From Kiritimatiellia bacterium (GTDB lineage Bacteria; Verrucomicrobiota; Kiritimatiellia; RFP12; UBA1067), in contig JAFTCL010000044.1 in the NCBI GenBank assembly GCA_017454745.1, positions 62,001 through 126,000 on the forward strand: a DNA stretch of 64,000 nt, written 5' to 3'. The notes beneath the pieces are model-generated. The model was not told the origin of the DNA and searched no databases. It saw nothing but the letters and a program-made list of their open reading frames with translations. Within the stretch, counting starts at the first letter, position 1. Every line of letters starts with the position of its first letter. This document shows, in pieces, positions 43,871-52,325 of this stretch. The position numbers and the translations under genes were made by a program.

Positions 43871-46612
43871 TTAAGCCGTAAACGCCTGATAAAGCTTTTC
43901 AAGTTTCGCGATGGTCTCGGTCAACTCCGCCTGTTTGGCCCGCTGCTGCTCCACTACCGCCGCCGGGGCTTTGGCGACGAACCCGGCGTTGCCGAGCTTG
44001 GCCTCCACGCCTTTCAGGAAGCCGCGAGCCTTATCAAGCTCGCCCTTGACCCGCGCCGCCTCGGCCGCCACATCCACCAGCCCTTCCAACGGCAGATAAA
44101 TGGTGCCGAGCCGGACCAGACTGCTGGGCATGGCTTTTTTCTCACCCTCGGTCACCACGTCCAGCCGGTCGGAGCGCAACAAAGTTTTCAGCGACTCGGC
44201 GTCCGCGTTGATCAAATCGGCGGAAGCCTGATCCGCGACATGGATAATGAAATGGGCGAACTTGGCGGGGGCGACGTTGTAATTGGAACGCAACGCGCGC
44301 CCGGCGGAGACCAACTCCCGCTTCTGCTCGACGTAGTTGAACACCGTGTCGGTAAGTCCCCACGATTGCTTGTCGCCGTCAGCGAAAGCGGCAGGCCAAG
44401 GAGCCGTCATGATGCTCTCGCCGTCTGCACCGTAACCCATCTGGTGCCAAAGCTCTTCGGTGATGAACGGCATATAGGGATGGAGCATCCGCAACGCCCG
44501 GCTGAACACATTCGCCATAATGGCCAGCAGTTGCGCCCGGCGAGTCTCGTCTTCACCATACAGACCGGTCTTGGCGTATTCAAGATACCAGTCGCAAAAA
44601 TCGGTCCAAATGAAATCGTAAATCGCCAGCGCACCGTCCTGAATGCGGTATTTCTCAAGTAATGCGGTGATTTGCGCGGCCACGCGCTCGCACTTGAGGA
44701 GTAGATGGCGGTCGTCGGCGGTAAGCAGCCCGCTGTTTAGCACAAGCCGATCTCCGGCATTGGCCGCGAACGAGAATCCCGGCACCTTTTCGGCATGCAT
44801 CTGCATGAACCGGGCCGCATTCCAAATCTTGGTGCCGAAATTACGGCCGATCTCGAACTTCTCCTTATCGACCTTGGTGTCGCAGTCAAGCGACGTGATG
44901 AGCGCGAGCGAGAAACGCAGCGCGTCGGCGGAATAAGCCTCGATTAGCTCCAACGGATCCAGCGAGTTACCGAGCGACTTCGACATCTTGCGTCCTTGTG
45001 CATCACGGACAATACCGTGAATGACGATATTCTTGAACGGCGGCTTCTTCATGAAGTGGATGCCGGCCATCATCATCCGGGCAACCCAGAAGAAAATAAT
45101 GTCCTGCGCCGTCACCAGATCGAAGGTGGGATAGTAGAAATCGAGGTCGTCGGTCTTTTCAGGCCAGCCGAGGGTGGAGAACGGCCACAGCCAGGAGCTG
45201 AACCAAGTGTCGAGGACATCGGGGTCCTGCTCAAGGTCGGCCAGCGTAAGCGCGGCATCGCCTGTCGCGTTTTTTGCCTTCTCCAACGCAGCTTCGGCAG
45301 TCTCCGCGACAAACACCGATTCTTCGTTTCCGCGCAGGTAATAAGCGGGAATGCGGTGTCCCCACCAAAGCTGGCGCGAAATGCACCAATCCTGGATGTT
45401 GTTCATCCAGTTGAAATAAATCTTGCTCCAGCGGTCGGGAACGAAACGAACCTCGCCGCTCTTGACCGCCTCGATGGCGGGCTCGGCGAGCGGTTTCATT
45501 TTGACGAACCACTGCTTGGAAAGACGCGACTCCACCACTTCGTGGCAACGGTAGCAGTGTCCCACCTGATTGTCAAGATCCTCGATATGGTCGAGATACC
45601 CGCCGGCTTCCAGATCGGCCACAATCGCCTCGCGGCATTTAAAACGATCCATGCCGCAATACTCCGCACCGGCCAGTTCGTTCATCGTGCCGTCGCCGTT
45701 CATGATATTGATTTCGGCCAGATCGTGACGCTTTCCGACCAAGAAGTCGTTAGGGTCGTGCGCGGGGGTGATCTTAACGATACCCGTACCGAATTCGCGG
45801 TCCACATAATCATCTGCAATCACGGGAATCTCTCGCCCGGTTAGCGGAAGAATTACGGTTTTGCCAAGCAGGTGCGCGTAACGCTCATCCTTCGGGTTCA
45901 CCGCCACCGCAGTGTCGCCGGGCAAAGTCTCGGGACGGGTCGTCGCCACCATCACATAATCTTGGTAAGGTTCGCCGGCGGCGCCTTTATCGCTATCCAC
46001 CACCGGATAGCGGATATACCAGAAATGGCCGTGGTTGGGTTCGTGCTCCACCTCATCGTTGGCCAGCGCCGTTCCGCAGCGCGGACACCAGTTGACGATA
46101 TAGTTGCCTTTGTAAACCAAACCCTCGTCGTAAAGGTTGCAAAAGACCTTGGCAACCGCTTTGGAGCAACCCTCGTCGAAGGTAAAACGCTCGCGCTGCC
46201 AATCGGTAGAGTTGCCCAACTTGCGCTGCTGGTGGACAATAGTGCCGCCATATTGGCGTTTCCACTCCCAAACGCGCTCGACAAAAGCCTCGCGCCCCAA
46301 ATCCTGGCGGCGCTTGCCCTCTTTCTTGAGCGCTTTTTCAACCACGTTCTGAGTGGCGATACCGGCGTGATCCGTGCCCGGCAGCCAAAGCGTGTTGAAC
46401 CCGCTCATCCGACGCCACCGCACCAGCACATCCTGGATCGTCTGGTTTAGGGCGTGCCCCATGTGCAGGATGCCCGTTACGTTCGGCGGCGGGATTACTA
46501 CGCTGTACGGCACTCCGCCGTCACCCGGCTCTGCGTGGAAACAGCCGTGCTGCTCCCACCACGCGTACCATTTTTCCTCAACCGCCTTCGCATCGTAATG
46601 TTTGTCCATCAT
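43871..46612 (-). CDS. valS: Valyl-tRNA synthetase
   Basis: Class I aminoacyl-tRNA synthetase, 913 residues. HIGH motif as HMGH (residues 50-53) after PPPNVTGIL; KMSKS at about 543 (GRKMSKSLGNS). The editing domain carries ATTRPETLPGDTAVAV and PAHDPNDF. The C-terminal coiled-coil arm typical of ValS is present (ARVKGELDKARGFLKG). GAGTAGG precedes ATGATG. First gene of the unit ending with yebC. Confidence 0.97.
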   Translation of the reverse strand: MMDKHYDAKAVEEKWYAWWEQHGCFHAEPGDGGVPYSVVIPPPNVTGILHMGHALNQTIQDVLVRWRRMSGFNTLWLPGTDHAGIATQNVVEKALKKEGKRRQDLGREAFVERVWEWKRQYGGTIVHQQRKLGNSTDWQRERFTFDEGCSKAVAKVFCNLYDEGLVYKGNYIVNWCPRCGTALANDEVEHEPNHGHFWYIRYPVVDSDKGAAGEPYQDYVMVATTRPETLPGDTAVAVNPKDERYAHLLGKTVILPLTGREIPVIADDYVDREFGTGIVKITPAHDPNDFLVGKRHDLAEINIMNGDGTMNELAGAEYCGMDRFKCREAIVADLEAGGYLDHIEDLDNQVGHCYRCHEVVESRLSKQWFVKMKPLAEPAIEAVKSGEVRFVPDRWSKIYFNWMNNIQDWCISRQLWWGHRIPAYYLRGNEESVFVAETAEAALEKAKNATGDAALTLADLEQDPDVLDTWFSSWLWPFSTLGWPEKTDDLDFYYPTFDLVTAQDIIFFWVARMMMAGIHFMKKPPFKNIVIHGIVRDAQGRKMSKSLGNSLDPLELIEAYSADALRFSLALITSLDCDTKVDKEKFEIGRNFGTKIWNAARFMQMHAEKVPGFSFAANAGDRLVLNSGLLTADDRHLLLKCERVAAQITALLEKYRIQDGALAIYDFIWTDFCDWYLEYAKTGLYGEDETRRAQLLAIMANVFSRALRMLHPYMPFITEELWHQMGYGADGESIMTAPWPAAFADGDKQSWGLTDTVFNYVEQKRELVSAGRALRSNYNVAPAKFAHFIIHVADQASADLINADAESLKTLLRSDRLDVVTEGEKKAMPSSLVRLGTIYLPLEGLVDVAAEAARVKGELDKARGFLKGVEAKLGNAGFVAKAPAAVVEQQRAKQAELTETIAKLEKLYQAFTA

Positions 46613-46662
46613 AGCCTACTCGCTTCCAAAGAAAATGACTCGAAAATCGAAAGAAAAAATTT

Positions 46663-46691
46663 ACCATATTCCCCCCGAAAAGGCAAGTCAA
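46663..46691 (-). promoter_or_regulatory. Predicted promoter of the valS unit
   Basis: On the minus strand TTGACT (46691-46686), a 17-bp spacer and TATGGT (46668-46663), about 50 bases before the valS start. Good -35, fair -10. Confidence 0.45.
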
Positions 46692-46730
46692 CAATAGCTT
46701 TTACAAAATTCGAAAAGGAGTTTCGGCACG

Positions 46731-48155
46731 TTATACCGACTGTGCGTCTTTGTCCTTGGCAAGATTGTCAAACCGGAACTTACTGATGTCAATCTCGTCA
46801 ACGACGAACGGCTTGGCCGTTTTCCAGCCGCCCCGCGTGTAATCCGGAAAGTCGATTGCCGCCGAACGCGAATTGACCGATTTCTCGGACAGTTCAACGA
46901 TGGAACTGTAGGTCGCCAGATCGTACACGTCCGTATCCAGCGGCAATCCGTTTTGCAGGCAGTAAACCCAGCGCAAGTCCATTATGAAATCCATGCCGCC
47001 GTGACCGCCGACCTTCTTGGCGATTTCGCCGGCGACTTTCCAAAACGGGTGTTTGTACTCTTCCTTAATCCGTTCCGCCTTTTCAGCGTCGAAGTACGAG
47101 TGCGCGGCGCCGTCGCCCACTTTGGTTTCGAACCCGACCCGGTATTCGGGATAAGCGCGGAAAATCCCCTTCGTCCCCATAAGCACTCCGCCGCGCGAAT
47201 AGGGCCGGGGCGTGCAGACATTGTGCGTGAGCTGCACCGTCCGCCCGCCGACCGTGCGGATCAGGCTGACGTTAACATCGCCCCGAACCATCTTAGCCGT
47301 ATGCCGCCAATCCCCTTCCGGGAAATTCTCCCTGCCGTACAGTTCGAACGAGGCGCTTTTAGTTTCCATCGAGACTAGATAATCGAAACGGTCGCCCCGG
47401 TTGATGTTCATGCACTTTCCGGCGGGGACGAGACCGTGCGTCGGATAGTAATTGCCGTGATGCGTCTTATGGCGTTCAATCCGCCAGAAAACGCCGTCGT
47501 GGGGATTGTACTGCAGGGAACGCTGGTCGTGCGAGTATCCCACTTCTGCTTGAATGATCTCGCCCAGCATGCCCTTGTGTACAAGGTTGAACGCCAGCAT
47601 TTCGTATTCGCCGTAAGCGCAGTTCTCCAACATCATGCAGTGGCGGCGGTTCCGCTCGGCCGCCTCCACGGTCTGCCAGCATTCGTCCAGATTGAAGACG
47701 CCCGGAACCTCCTGCATGACGTGCTTGCCGTGATCCATCGCGTACACGTTGATCGGGCAATGGAGCGGGCGCGGCGTTGCCGAGTAGATGACATCCACAT
47801 CCTCGGTGTCGCACAGGCGTTTCCAGTCATCTTCGGTTTTCCCGTACTCCTTGGCCGGCGGCGCCCCCCTCTCCTTCAGCCAATTCCGCGCCGCCTCAAG
47901 CCGCGCCGGGTTGATGTCGCAAATCGCCGTGATTTGGCATCCCGGAATCTGCGCGATCCGGTGAACCGCCGCCGTTCCGCGACTGCCAATGCCGATAAAG
48001 CCGATCCGGATTACCGGGATCGGCGGCACGGCAAAGCCATGCATCGGCGCACCCGCAGCGGCGGCTACTCCGTCCTTGGCGAAAGATCCGGCCGCCATCG
48101 CGGCCACGCCCATCCATGCCGTACCCTTCAAAAAATCACGCCTGCTTTGCGACAT
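46731..48155 (-). CDS. GH109-type NAD-dependent glycosidase, Tat-exported
   Basis: 474 residues. ATG 48155 follows GAGGAGG and begins a twin-arginine signal (SQSRRDFLKGTAWMGVAAM). The Rossmann part has GFIGIGSRGTAAVHRIAQ; the second half has HHGNYYPTHGLVPAGKCMNI and NRGDRFDYLVSMET, diagnostic for GH109 alpha-N-acetylgalactosaminidases that use bound NAD for hydrolysis. The tightly bound cofactor explains folded Tat export. Possible targets are alpha-GalNAc-capped host glycans; substrate range in this family is wider than its name. Confidence 0.87.
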   Translation of the reverse strand: MSQSRRDFLKGTAWMGVAAMAAGSFAKDGVAAAAGAPMHGFAVPPIPVIRIGFIGIGSRGTAAVHRIAQIPGCQITAICDINPARLEAARNWLKERGAPPAKEYGKTEDDWKRLCDTEDVDVIYSATPRPLHCPINVYAMDHGKHVMQEVPGVFNLDECWQTVEAAERNRRHCMMLENCAYGEYEMLAFNLVHKGMLGEIIQAEVGYSHDQRSLQYNPHDGVFWRIERHKTHHGNYYPTHGLVPAGKCMNINRGDRFDYLVSMETKSASFELYGRENFPEGDWRHTAKMVRGDVNVSLIRTVGGRTVQLTHNVCTPRPYSRGGVLMGTKGIFRAYPEYRVGFETKVGDGAAHSYFDAEKAERIKEEYKHPFWKVAGEIAKKVGGHGGMDFIMDLRWVYCLQNGLPLDTDVYDLATYSSIVELSEKSVNSRSAAIDFPDYTRGGWKTAKPFVVDEIDISKFRFDNLAKDKDAQSV

Positions 48156-48214
48156 TCCCAAATCCTCCTCAAGTATCACTCAAATGCCATCTCTCCCCTG
48201 CCCTTTTCGAAGAC

Positions 48215-51200
48215 TTACTCTTCAACAGTCACGCATTCTACGTAACCGCTGAACTTACCGGCCTTGGGAGGCAGGTAGATGAATGTCTGGTACTTGCCAT
48301 CCGGTCGCGGGCACAACACCGCGCTTCCGCTGGCACTGTACACAATCTCCTTACCGGTTTTGGCGTCCTCTCCGGTGACGAATCTTGCCGCGACCGTTAC
48401 GCCGCCGGTTGCCTGTAGCTTCAGCGTCACAGTTCCGGCATTACCGTCCGCATCCTCGGTCTCGTAGGCGTACACCGTGTTGGCCAGACCCTTGCCCAAA
48501 GTCTTCCACGGCTCGTACTTCCAGTTGTTCTGGTAGGCCACAAACACCTCGCCGGCTGCCACTGCCACGCCACCGTTAACATCAGCGCCGAAAGCCACCG
48601 TGTTGGTAACAGCCTCCTTACCGCTCTTACCTACCAGCGTAGCGAAGTAAATGTCTTCGTCTGCGTTCCAAGTATTGAAGCTGTCAGCCGCAAGCGTCCA
48701 GGTCAATCCGCCCTCAAGCCACTTGCCGCTGATTTTGCCGGTCTGGGTTACGGTTAGCGTTGCCTGACCGGTCTCACCGCCACCATTGAAAGTTCCGACC
48801 GCCCACAGGGGCAGCGGGAGGATTGTCCAGTCGAAGGCATAGGTTTGCGACGACTTGCCCGCCGTTGTCACGGTAAGTTTCACCTTCGACGGCACATAAG
48901 CGCCGGTCTTTGCGTCTAACTTCGAAGCCGCAGTAGGCGCTCCCACTAACGAATATGCCTTCGTTACCTTGTCTTGCACAAGTTTGACGCCGGTCGGCAA
49001 CCCTGCCGCCTTCACCGTTGTGGCAGAAAGCGCGGTCGCCTCAAGCGGCCAGGCAACCGCCACACCGCAGTAGTTGATGACGGCCGGTGTTTCCTCCGCC
49101 AAAACAGGAGCTCCTTCGCCGGATACCGCGAGAGTAATCGATGCCATATCTTCTTCGAGCGTCACGAAACGGGCATAAAGGTCGGCGTCGGCTTCCGGCA
49201 TCGCAAACGTAAAGTTTGGAGCCTGCGAGAGTATATTGCCGCCTTCCGCCGGATACCAACCGCCAAACGCGAACCCCTTGTTCGCGGTCGCCTTTAGCGT
49301 AACATTCTTCCCGGCGGCGTAACGCCCCGCACCAGTCACCTTGCCACCCTGCGTAGCAATGACGCCTTGATCGTTGAACGCTACCGGCGTAACTGTCACG
49401 CGCGGATCACCCGCAAAAACGGCATAGAACGTTGTTGACTCGGTAATATTCGTGAGCGTAGTCGAAGTTTTCGAGTCCTTAGCGGGTTTCGCAGTGCGAT
49501 CGATGACTAGCGACGGCGTGGTGGCGACTAAGGTATCGCCAAGCAAATTGTCCGTCCATCCGACAAACGTGAAGCCTTTGTTCACTGTCGCTTTCAGCGT
49601 AACCTTTTTGCCCAAGGCGCAATAACCGCTACCTGTAGTCTTACCGCCGTCTGCAGGAGCGGCAAGTGCGCGCATATACGGTATTTCCTCAAATACCGCG
49701 ACATACTCATCGTCGCTGTTGACAACAATCTGCCACTTCGCTTTCGTCGAAAGCAATTGGTTGTCCGAGGTGCGCCACCATCCGACAAATGCCCAGCCCG
49801 GACGCGTCTCGGCGGTCAACGTGAGCTTCGATCCGCTCGCGTAGTAGCCGGTTCCCGCAACGAATCCACCTTGCTCATTGCTGGAAGCAACCGTGACACT
49901 GTTTGTAGTCACCGTCTCGCCCTTTTTAGGCTTGTATGCAGTCACTGCGGCCTTGAGCGTCTTGTCGTTAGCATCTTGGATCGACACCGTGCAAATGTCA
50001 GTCTCACCGACCTCAGCACCGATTGCGTCCGCCAGCTGAAGAGTGAAGAATTCGAGATTCTCCACCGTCTTATCTGCTTTTATCGGAATTGAGATTGTCT
50101 TCGGATTAGTGTCGCCTGTGTCCCACGCGAGCGTTAGCGGGAATTTCAATCCGCCCTTCGGCATCACTTCATCGATCATGCCCTTGGTGAGGTCCAGATC
50201 TGCCGCGGCGGCGGTCTGGTATGTCATATAAACCTTTACACTCGAAGGCCCCGCCGCGCTGCCGCCATTGACCACTACATTTACCGTGTCAGGTTCGCCA
50301 GTTACATACTCCGACTCGACGAACGTCACCACTGCCAGCTCAGGCTCTAGGGTGGAAATCCCCAGCTGTATCTGGTTCTTCACGTCCATAATCGATCCGC
50401 TGTAGGAGCTAGGGCTGGCCGGATCGTAGTTGGTGCCGTCCGAATAGACGCGTATTGCCATGTGTGAGGCGTCAAAAGCCAAACAGGACATCCCGCTTTC
50501 CCAACGACCAGAGTTGTCGTCCACTATGACGGCAAGGTTGTCGGTGCCGTTATAGGCAAATGGGGCGTCAAGAGGTATCGTCGTCCAATCCCCTGACGTA
50601 AAAGTCACCTCCCCGCTAAACACCTTGTCGGCGACTGTTGCTGCAATCCAGTCCGCACTGCCGCTAAACGAATCCTTGTCTGTGTGTACAAGGTAGATGT
50701 CGAGCGTGCGCGTCTTTTCGACACCGACATTCTTGAATGCAATGCTGTTGATGGTGCAGGTCCCGCCGATCTCGTCGGACGTGTATATCTGCTGCGTCAG
50801 CGAATAGTTGCAGAAGGTGTAGGTCGGCAGATAGTTGTTGCCTGTGCCGGTGCCGCTGCCTATGGTGATGACGTGCGACTCCGTCCAGTGCGCGTAGTAG
50901 GTCGCGCCGTCCTCCGGCGTCAGAACCTGCTCGCCGCCCTCGGCTTCGGTGAACCAGCCGATGAACGCCCAGCCGGCGCGCGCGGTCGTCGGTTTTGTCC
51001 TCGACAGCGGTTTAGTCGCCGAAACGTCCTCAGTTGTCGTTTTTCCCCCCTCGAAGTTTTCAACCAGCGTCACCGAAACGAACGTATCGACAAAGTCTTG
51101 AACAGGACGGATGGGAGTCCCGGCGTAGCGCTCGGAAGTATACTCGATGTCTTTGCGATTCGGAAGATAGACCAAGCCCCCCTGCGTTGTACGACGATGA

Positions 51201-51265
51201 CGCAGGAACCGACGACCAATAATAGCCTTGCGAGGAAAAGACTTCTCTATAATAGCCGCTTCCAT
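48215..51265 (-). CDS. Large surface protein, 3' part: InlB B-repeats, Calx-beta, Ig-like
   Basis: Probably the downstream part of one gene with the frame at 51060-52097, split at a six-G tract (51177-51182). The start near 51265 is not a real start. From the junction the protein reads LVYLPNRKDIEYTSERYAGT and IRPVQ, the end of a Fibrobacter-type paralogous domain. After that come an InlB B-repeat (GWAFIGWFTEAEGGEQV...YYAHW), a beta-sandwich of about 170 residues, a Calx-beta-like domain (VTFVESEYVTGEPDTVNVVV), three more GWxFxGW repeats, a putative-Ig domain (AAGLPTGVKLVQDKVTKAYS) and a C-terminal beta domain. Likely a cell-surface or secreted adhesin or matrix protein. Function not known. 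Confidence 0.8.
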   Translation of the reverse strand: MEAAIIEKSFPRKAIIGRRFLRHRRTTQGGLVYLPNRKDIEYTSERYAGTPIRPVQDFVDTFVSVTLVENFEGGKTTTEDVSATKPLSRTKPTTARAGWAFIGWFTEAEGGEQVLTPEDGATYYAHWTESHVITIGSGTGTGNNYLPTYTFCNYSLTQQIYTSDEIGGTCTINSIAFKNVGVEKTRTLDIYLVHTDKDSFSGSADWIAATVADKVFSGEVTFTSGDWTTIPLDAPFAYNGTDNLAVIVDDNSGRWESGMSCLAFDASHMAIRVYSDGTNYDPASPSSYSGSIMDVKNQIQLGISTLEPELAVVTFVESEYVTGEPDTVNVVVNGGSAAGPSSVKVYMTYQTAAAADLDLTKGMIDEVMPKGGLKFPLTLAWDTGDTNPKTISIPIKADKTVENLEFFTLQLADAIGAEVGETDICTVSIQDANDKTLKAAVTAYKPKKGETVTTNSVTVASSNEQGGFVAGTGYYASGSKLTLTAETRPGWAFVGWWRTSDNQLLSTKAKWQIVVNSDDEYVAVFEEIPYMRALAAPADGGKTTGSGYCALGKKVTLKATVNKGFTFVGWTDNLLGDTLVATTPSLVIDRTAKPAKDSKTSTTLTNITESTTFYAVFAGDPRVTVTPVAFNDQGVIATQGGKVTGAGRYAAGKNVTLKATANKGFAFGGWYPAEGGNILSQAPNFTFAMPEADADLYARFVTLEEDMASITLAVSGEGAPVLAEETPAVINYCGVAVAWPLEATALSATTVKAAGLPTGVKLVQDKVTKAYSLVGAPTAASKLDAKTGAYVPSKVKLTVTTAGKSSQTYAFDWTILPLPLWAVGTFNGGGETGQATLTVTQTGKISGKWLEGGLTWTLAADSFNTWNADEDIYFATLVGKSGKEAVTNTVAFGADVNGGVAVAAGEVFVAYQNNWKYEPWKTLGKGLANTVYAYETEDADGNAGTVTLKLQATGGVTVAARFVTGEDAKTGKEIVYSASGSAVLCPRPDGKYQTFIYLPPKAGKFSGYVECVTVEE

Positions 51266-52097
51266 ACCCGGTGCAAGGAAGGAAGATGCTGGCGGAAGAA
51301 TATTCGCCCTTGCCGCGAACGAGGTATCCGTTTACGCCGTTAGTTGTCGTCCAAATCCAGTCGCACTTGTAGTAGCAGAGGTCGTTCAGATCCTGTACCG
51401 TAGGCATGCGCCACCCGCCGCCCCACTGCGCCTGCGCCGCATCATGCTCGGGGGCGAGCACATACGTGCCGCCCTGCGACACGACCCAGCCCTCGCTTTG
51501 CAGTTCATATACGCTCTTGTCGTAGGTCGGCACGTTCTCCCAGCTGAACGAGAAACCCGATGCCGATCCGTCGCTTGCCACCCAGGAAGAGCCATCGCGC
51601 CTGTAGCCGATGGTGTCGCCCCACCAGAAGTAGTAGCCGGATTCCCACGGCTCCTCCGCGCCGATATTGATCGTCGCCCAGTAGGGACCGTCTTCCCAGA
51701 GCTGCACCTTGTCGCAAGACACTTCCGCCCAATGCGCGTAGTACGTCGCGCCATCGGTTGGCAAAGTGTCCGCCGAAACCTGCTCGCCCCCCTCCGGCGC
51801 GGTGAACCAGCCGACAAACCTCCAGCCCGTGCGCATGGAAACCGACGGCGCGTTTGCCAGTATCTTGCCCGTGCTCGAAACCGACATGTTCGTCGTGCTG
51901 CCGCCCTCGAAGTTCTCGTCGAACGTCACGTGGCAGAAGCCGCCCTCCGGCGGCTCGGCCATGAACGAGAGCGGATAGCTCGCGGCGGTCGGCCCGCCGG
52001 AAAGGTCTATCACACAGTAGGTATCGTCGTCCGCCCACGCCCCGAGCATCGCGCCCGCCACTACAAGCAGTGTCATCAGCTTAGTTTTCAGTTTCAC
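51060..52097 (-). CDS. Large surface protein, 5' part with signal peptide (frameshifted)
   Basis: Upstream part of the same gene. I chose GTG 52097 because a signal peptide starts there (KLKTKLMTLLVVAGAMLGAWA) with AAGGAG upstream at a long 14-base spacing; the longer ORF adds 71 non-signal residues. An InlB B-repeat (FDENFEGGSTT...GWRFVGWFTAPEGGEQV...YYAHW) leads into a Fibrobacter-major-paralogous-type domain (GPYWATINIGAEEPWESGYY, GGGWRMPTVQDLNDL, GYYWSSVPASSSYNAGG). After the G6 tract this frame loses the family pattern and stops at 51060. With five G the product would continue in the other frame to about 1270 residues. Upstream, 52098-52325 holds no gene. Confidence 0.72.
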   Translation of the reverse strand: MKLKTKLMTLLVVAGAMLGAWADDDTYCVIDLSGGPTAASYPLSFMAEPPEGGFCHVTFDENFEGGSTTNMSVSSTGKILANAPSVSMRTGWRFVGWFTAPEGGEQVSADTLPTDGATYYAHWAEVSCDKVQLWEDGPYWATINIGAEEPWESGYYFWWGDTIGYRRDGSSWVASDGSASGFSFSWENVPTYDKSVYELQSEGWVVSQGGTYVLAPEHDAAQAQWGGGWRMPTVQDLNDLCYYKCDWIWTTTNGVNGYLVRGKGEYSSASIFLPCTGYGSGYYREVFSSQGYYWSSVPASSSYNAGGLGLSSESQRHRVYFRALRRDSHPSCSRLCRYVRFGDAG

Positions 52098-52325
52098 TAT
52101 TATTGACGTTTCTCCTTGTTTGGGTTTGAAAAGTTGATTTACGAAAGGAATTTTCCACTTCAAGATTCGGGAACTGTCGGGCCATGCGCTTTCTCTCGCG
52201 CACCGACCCGCCTTACTACACTCCCCTGCCGACCACCAAGCCGACACATTCCGTCGCAAATGCGGTACAATAGTATCATATCCTCCTACGATGCGTAAGA
52301 GCGCAATCAATAAGAATGACTTTTC

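Noticed and set aside
46731-48155. Plain sugar dehydrogenase
   Set aside because: The Tat signal and the YPTHGLVPAGKCMNI segment favour a GH109 hydrolase over a cytoplasmic dehydrogenase.
50684-51343. 219-residue plus-strand ORF across the surface-protein frameshift
   Set aside because: Antisense to InlB/Fibrobacter-type domains in both adjoining frames; Arg-rich shadow composition.
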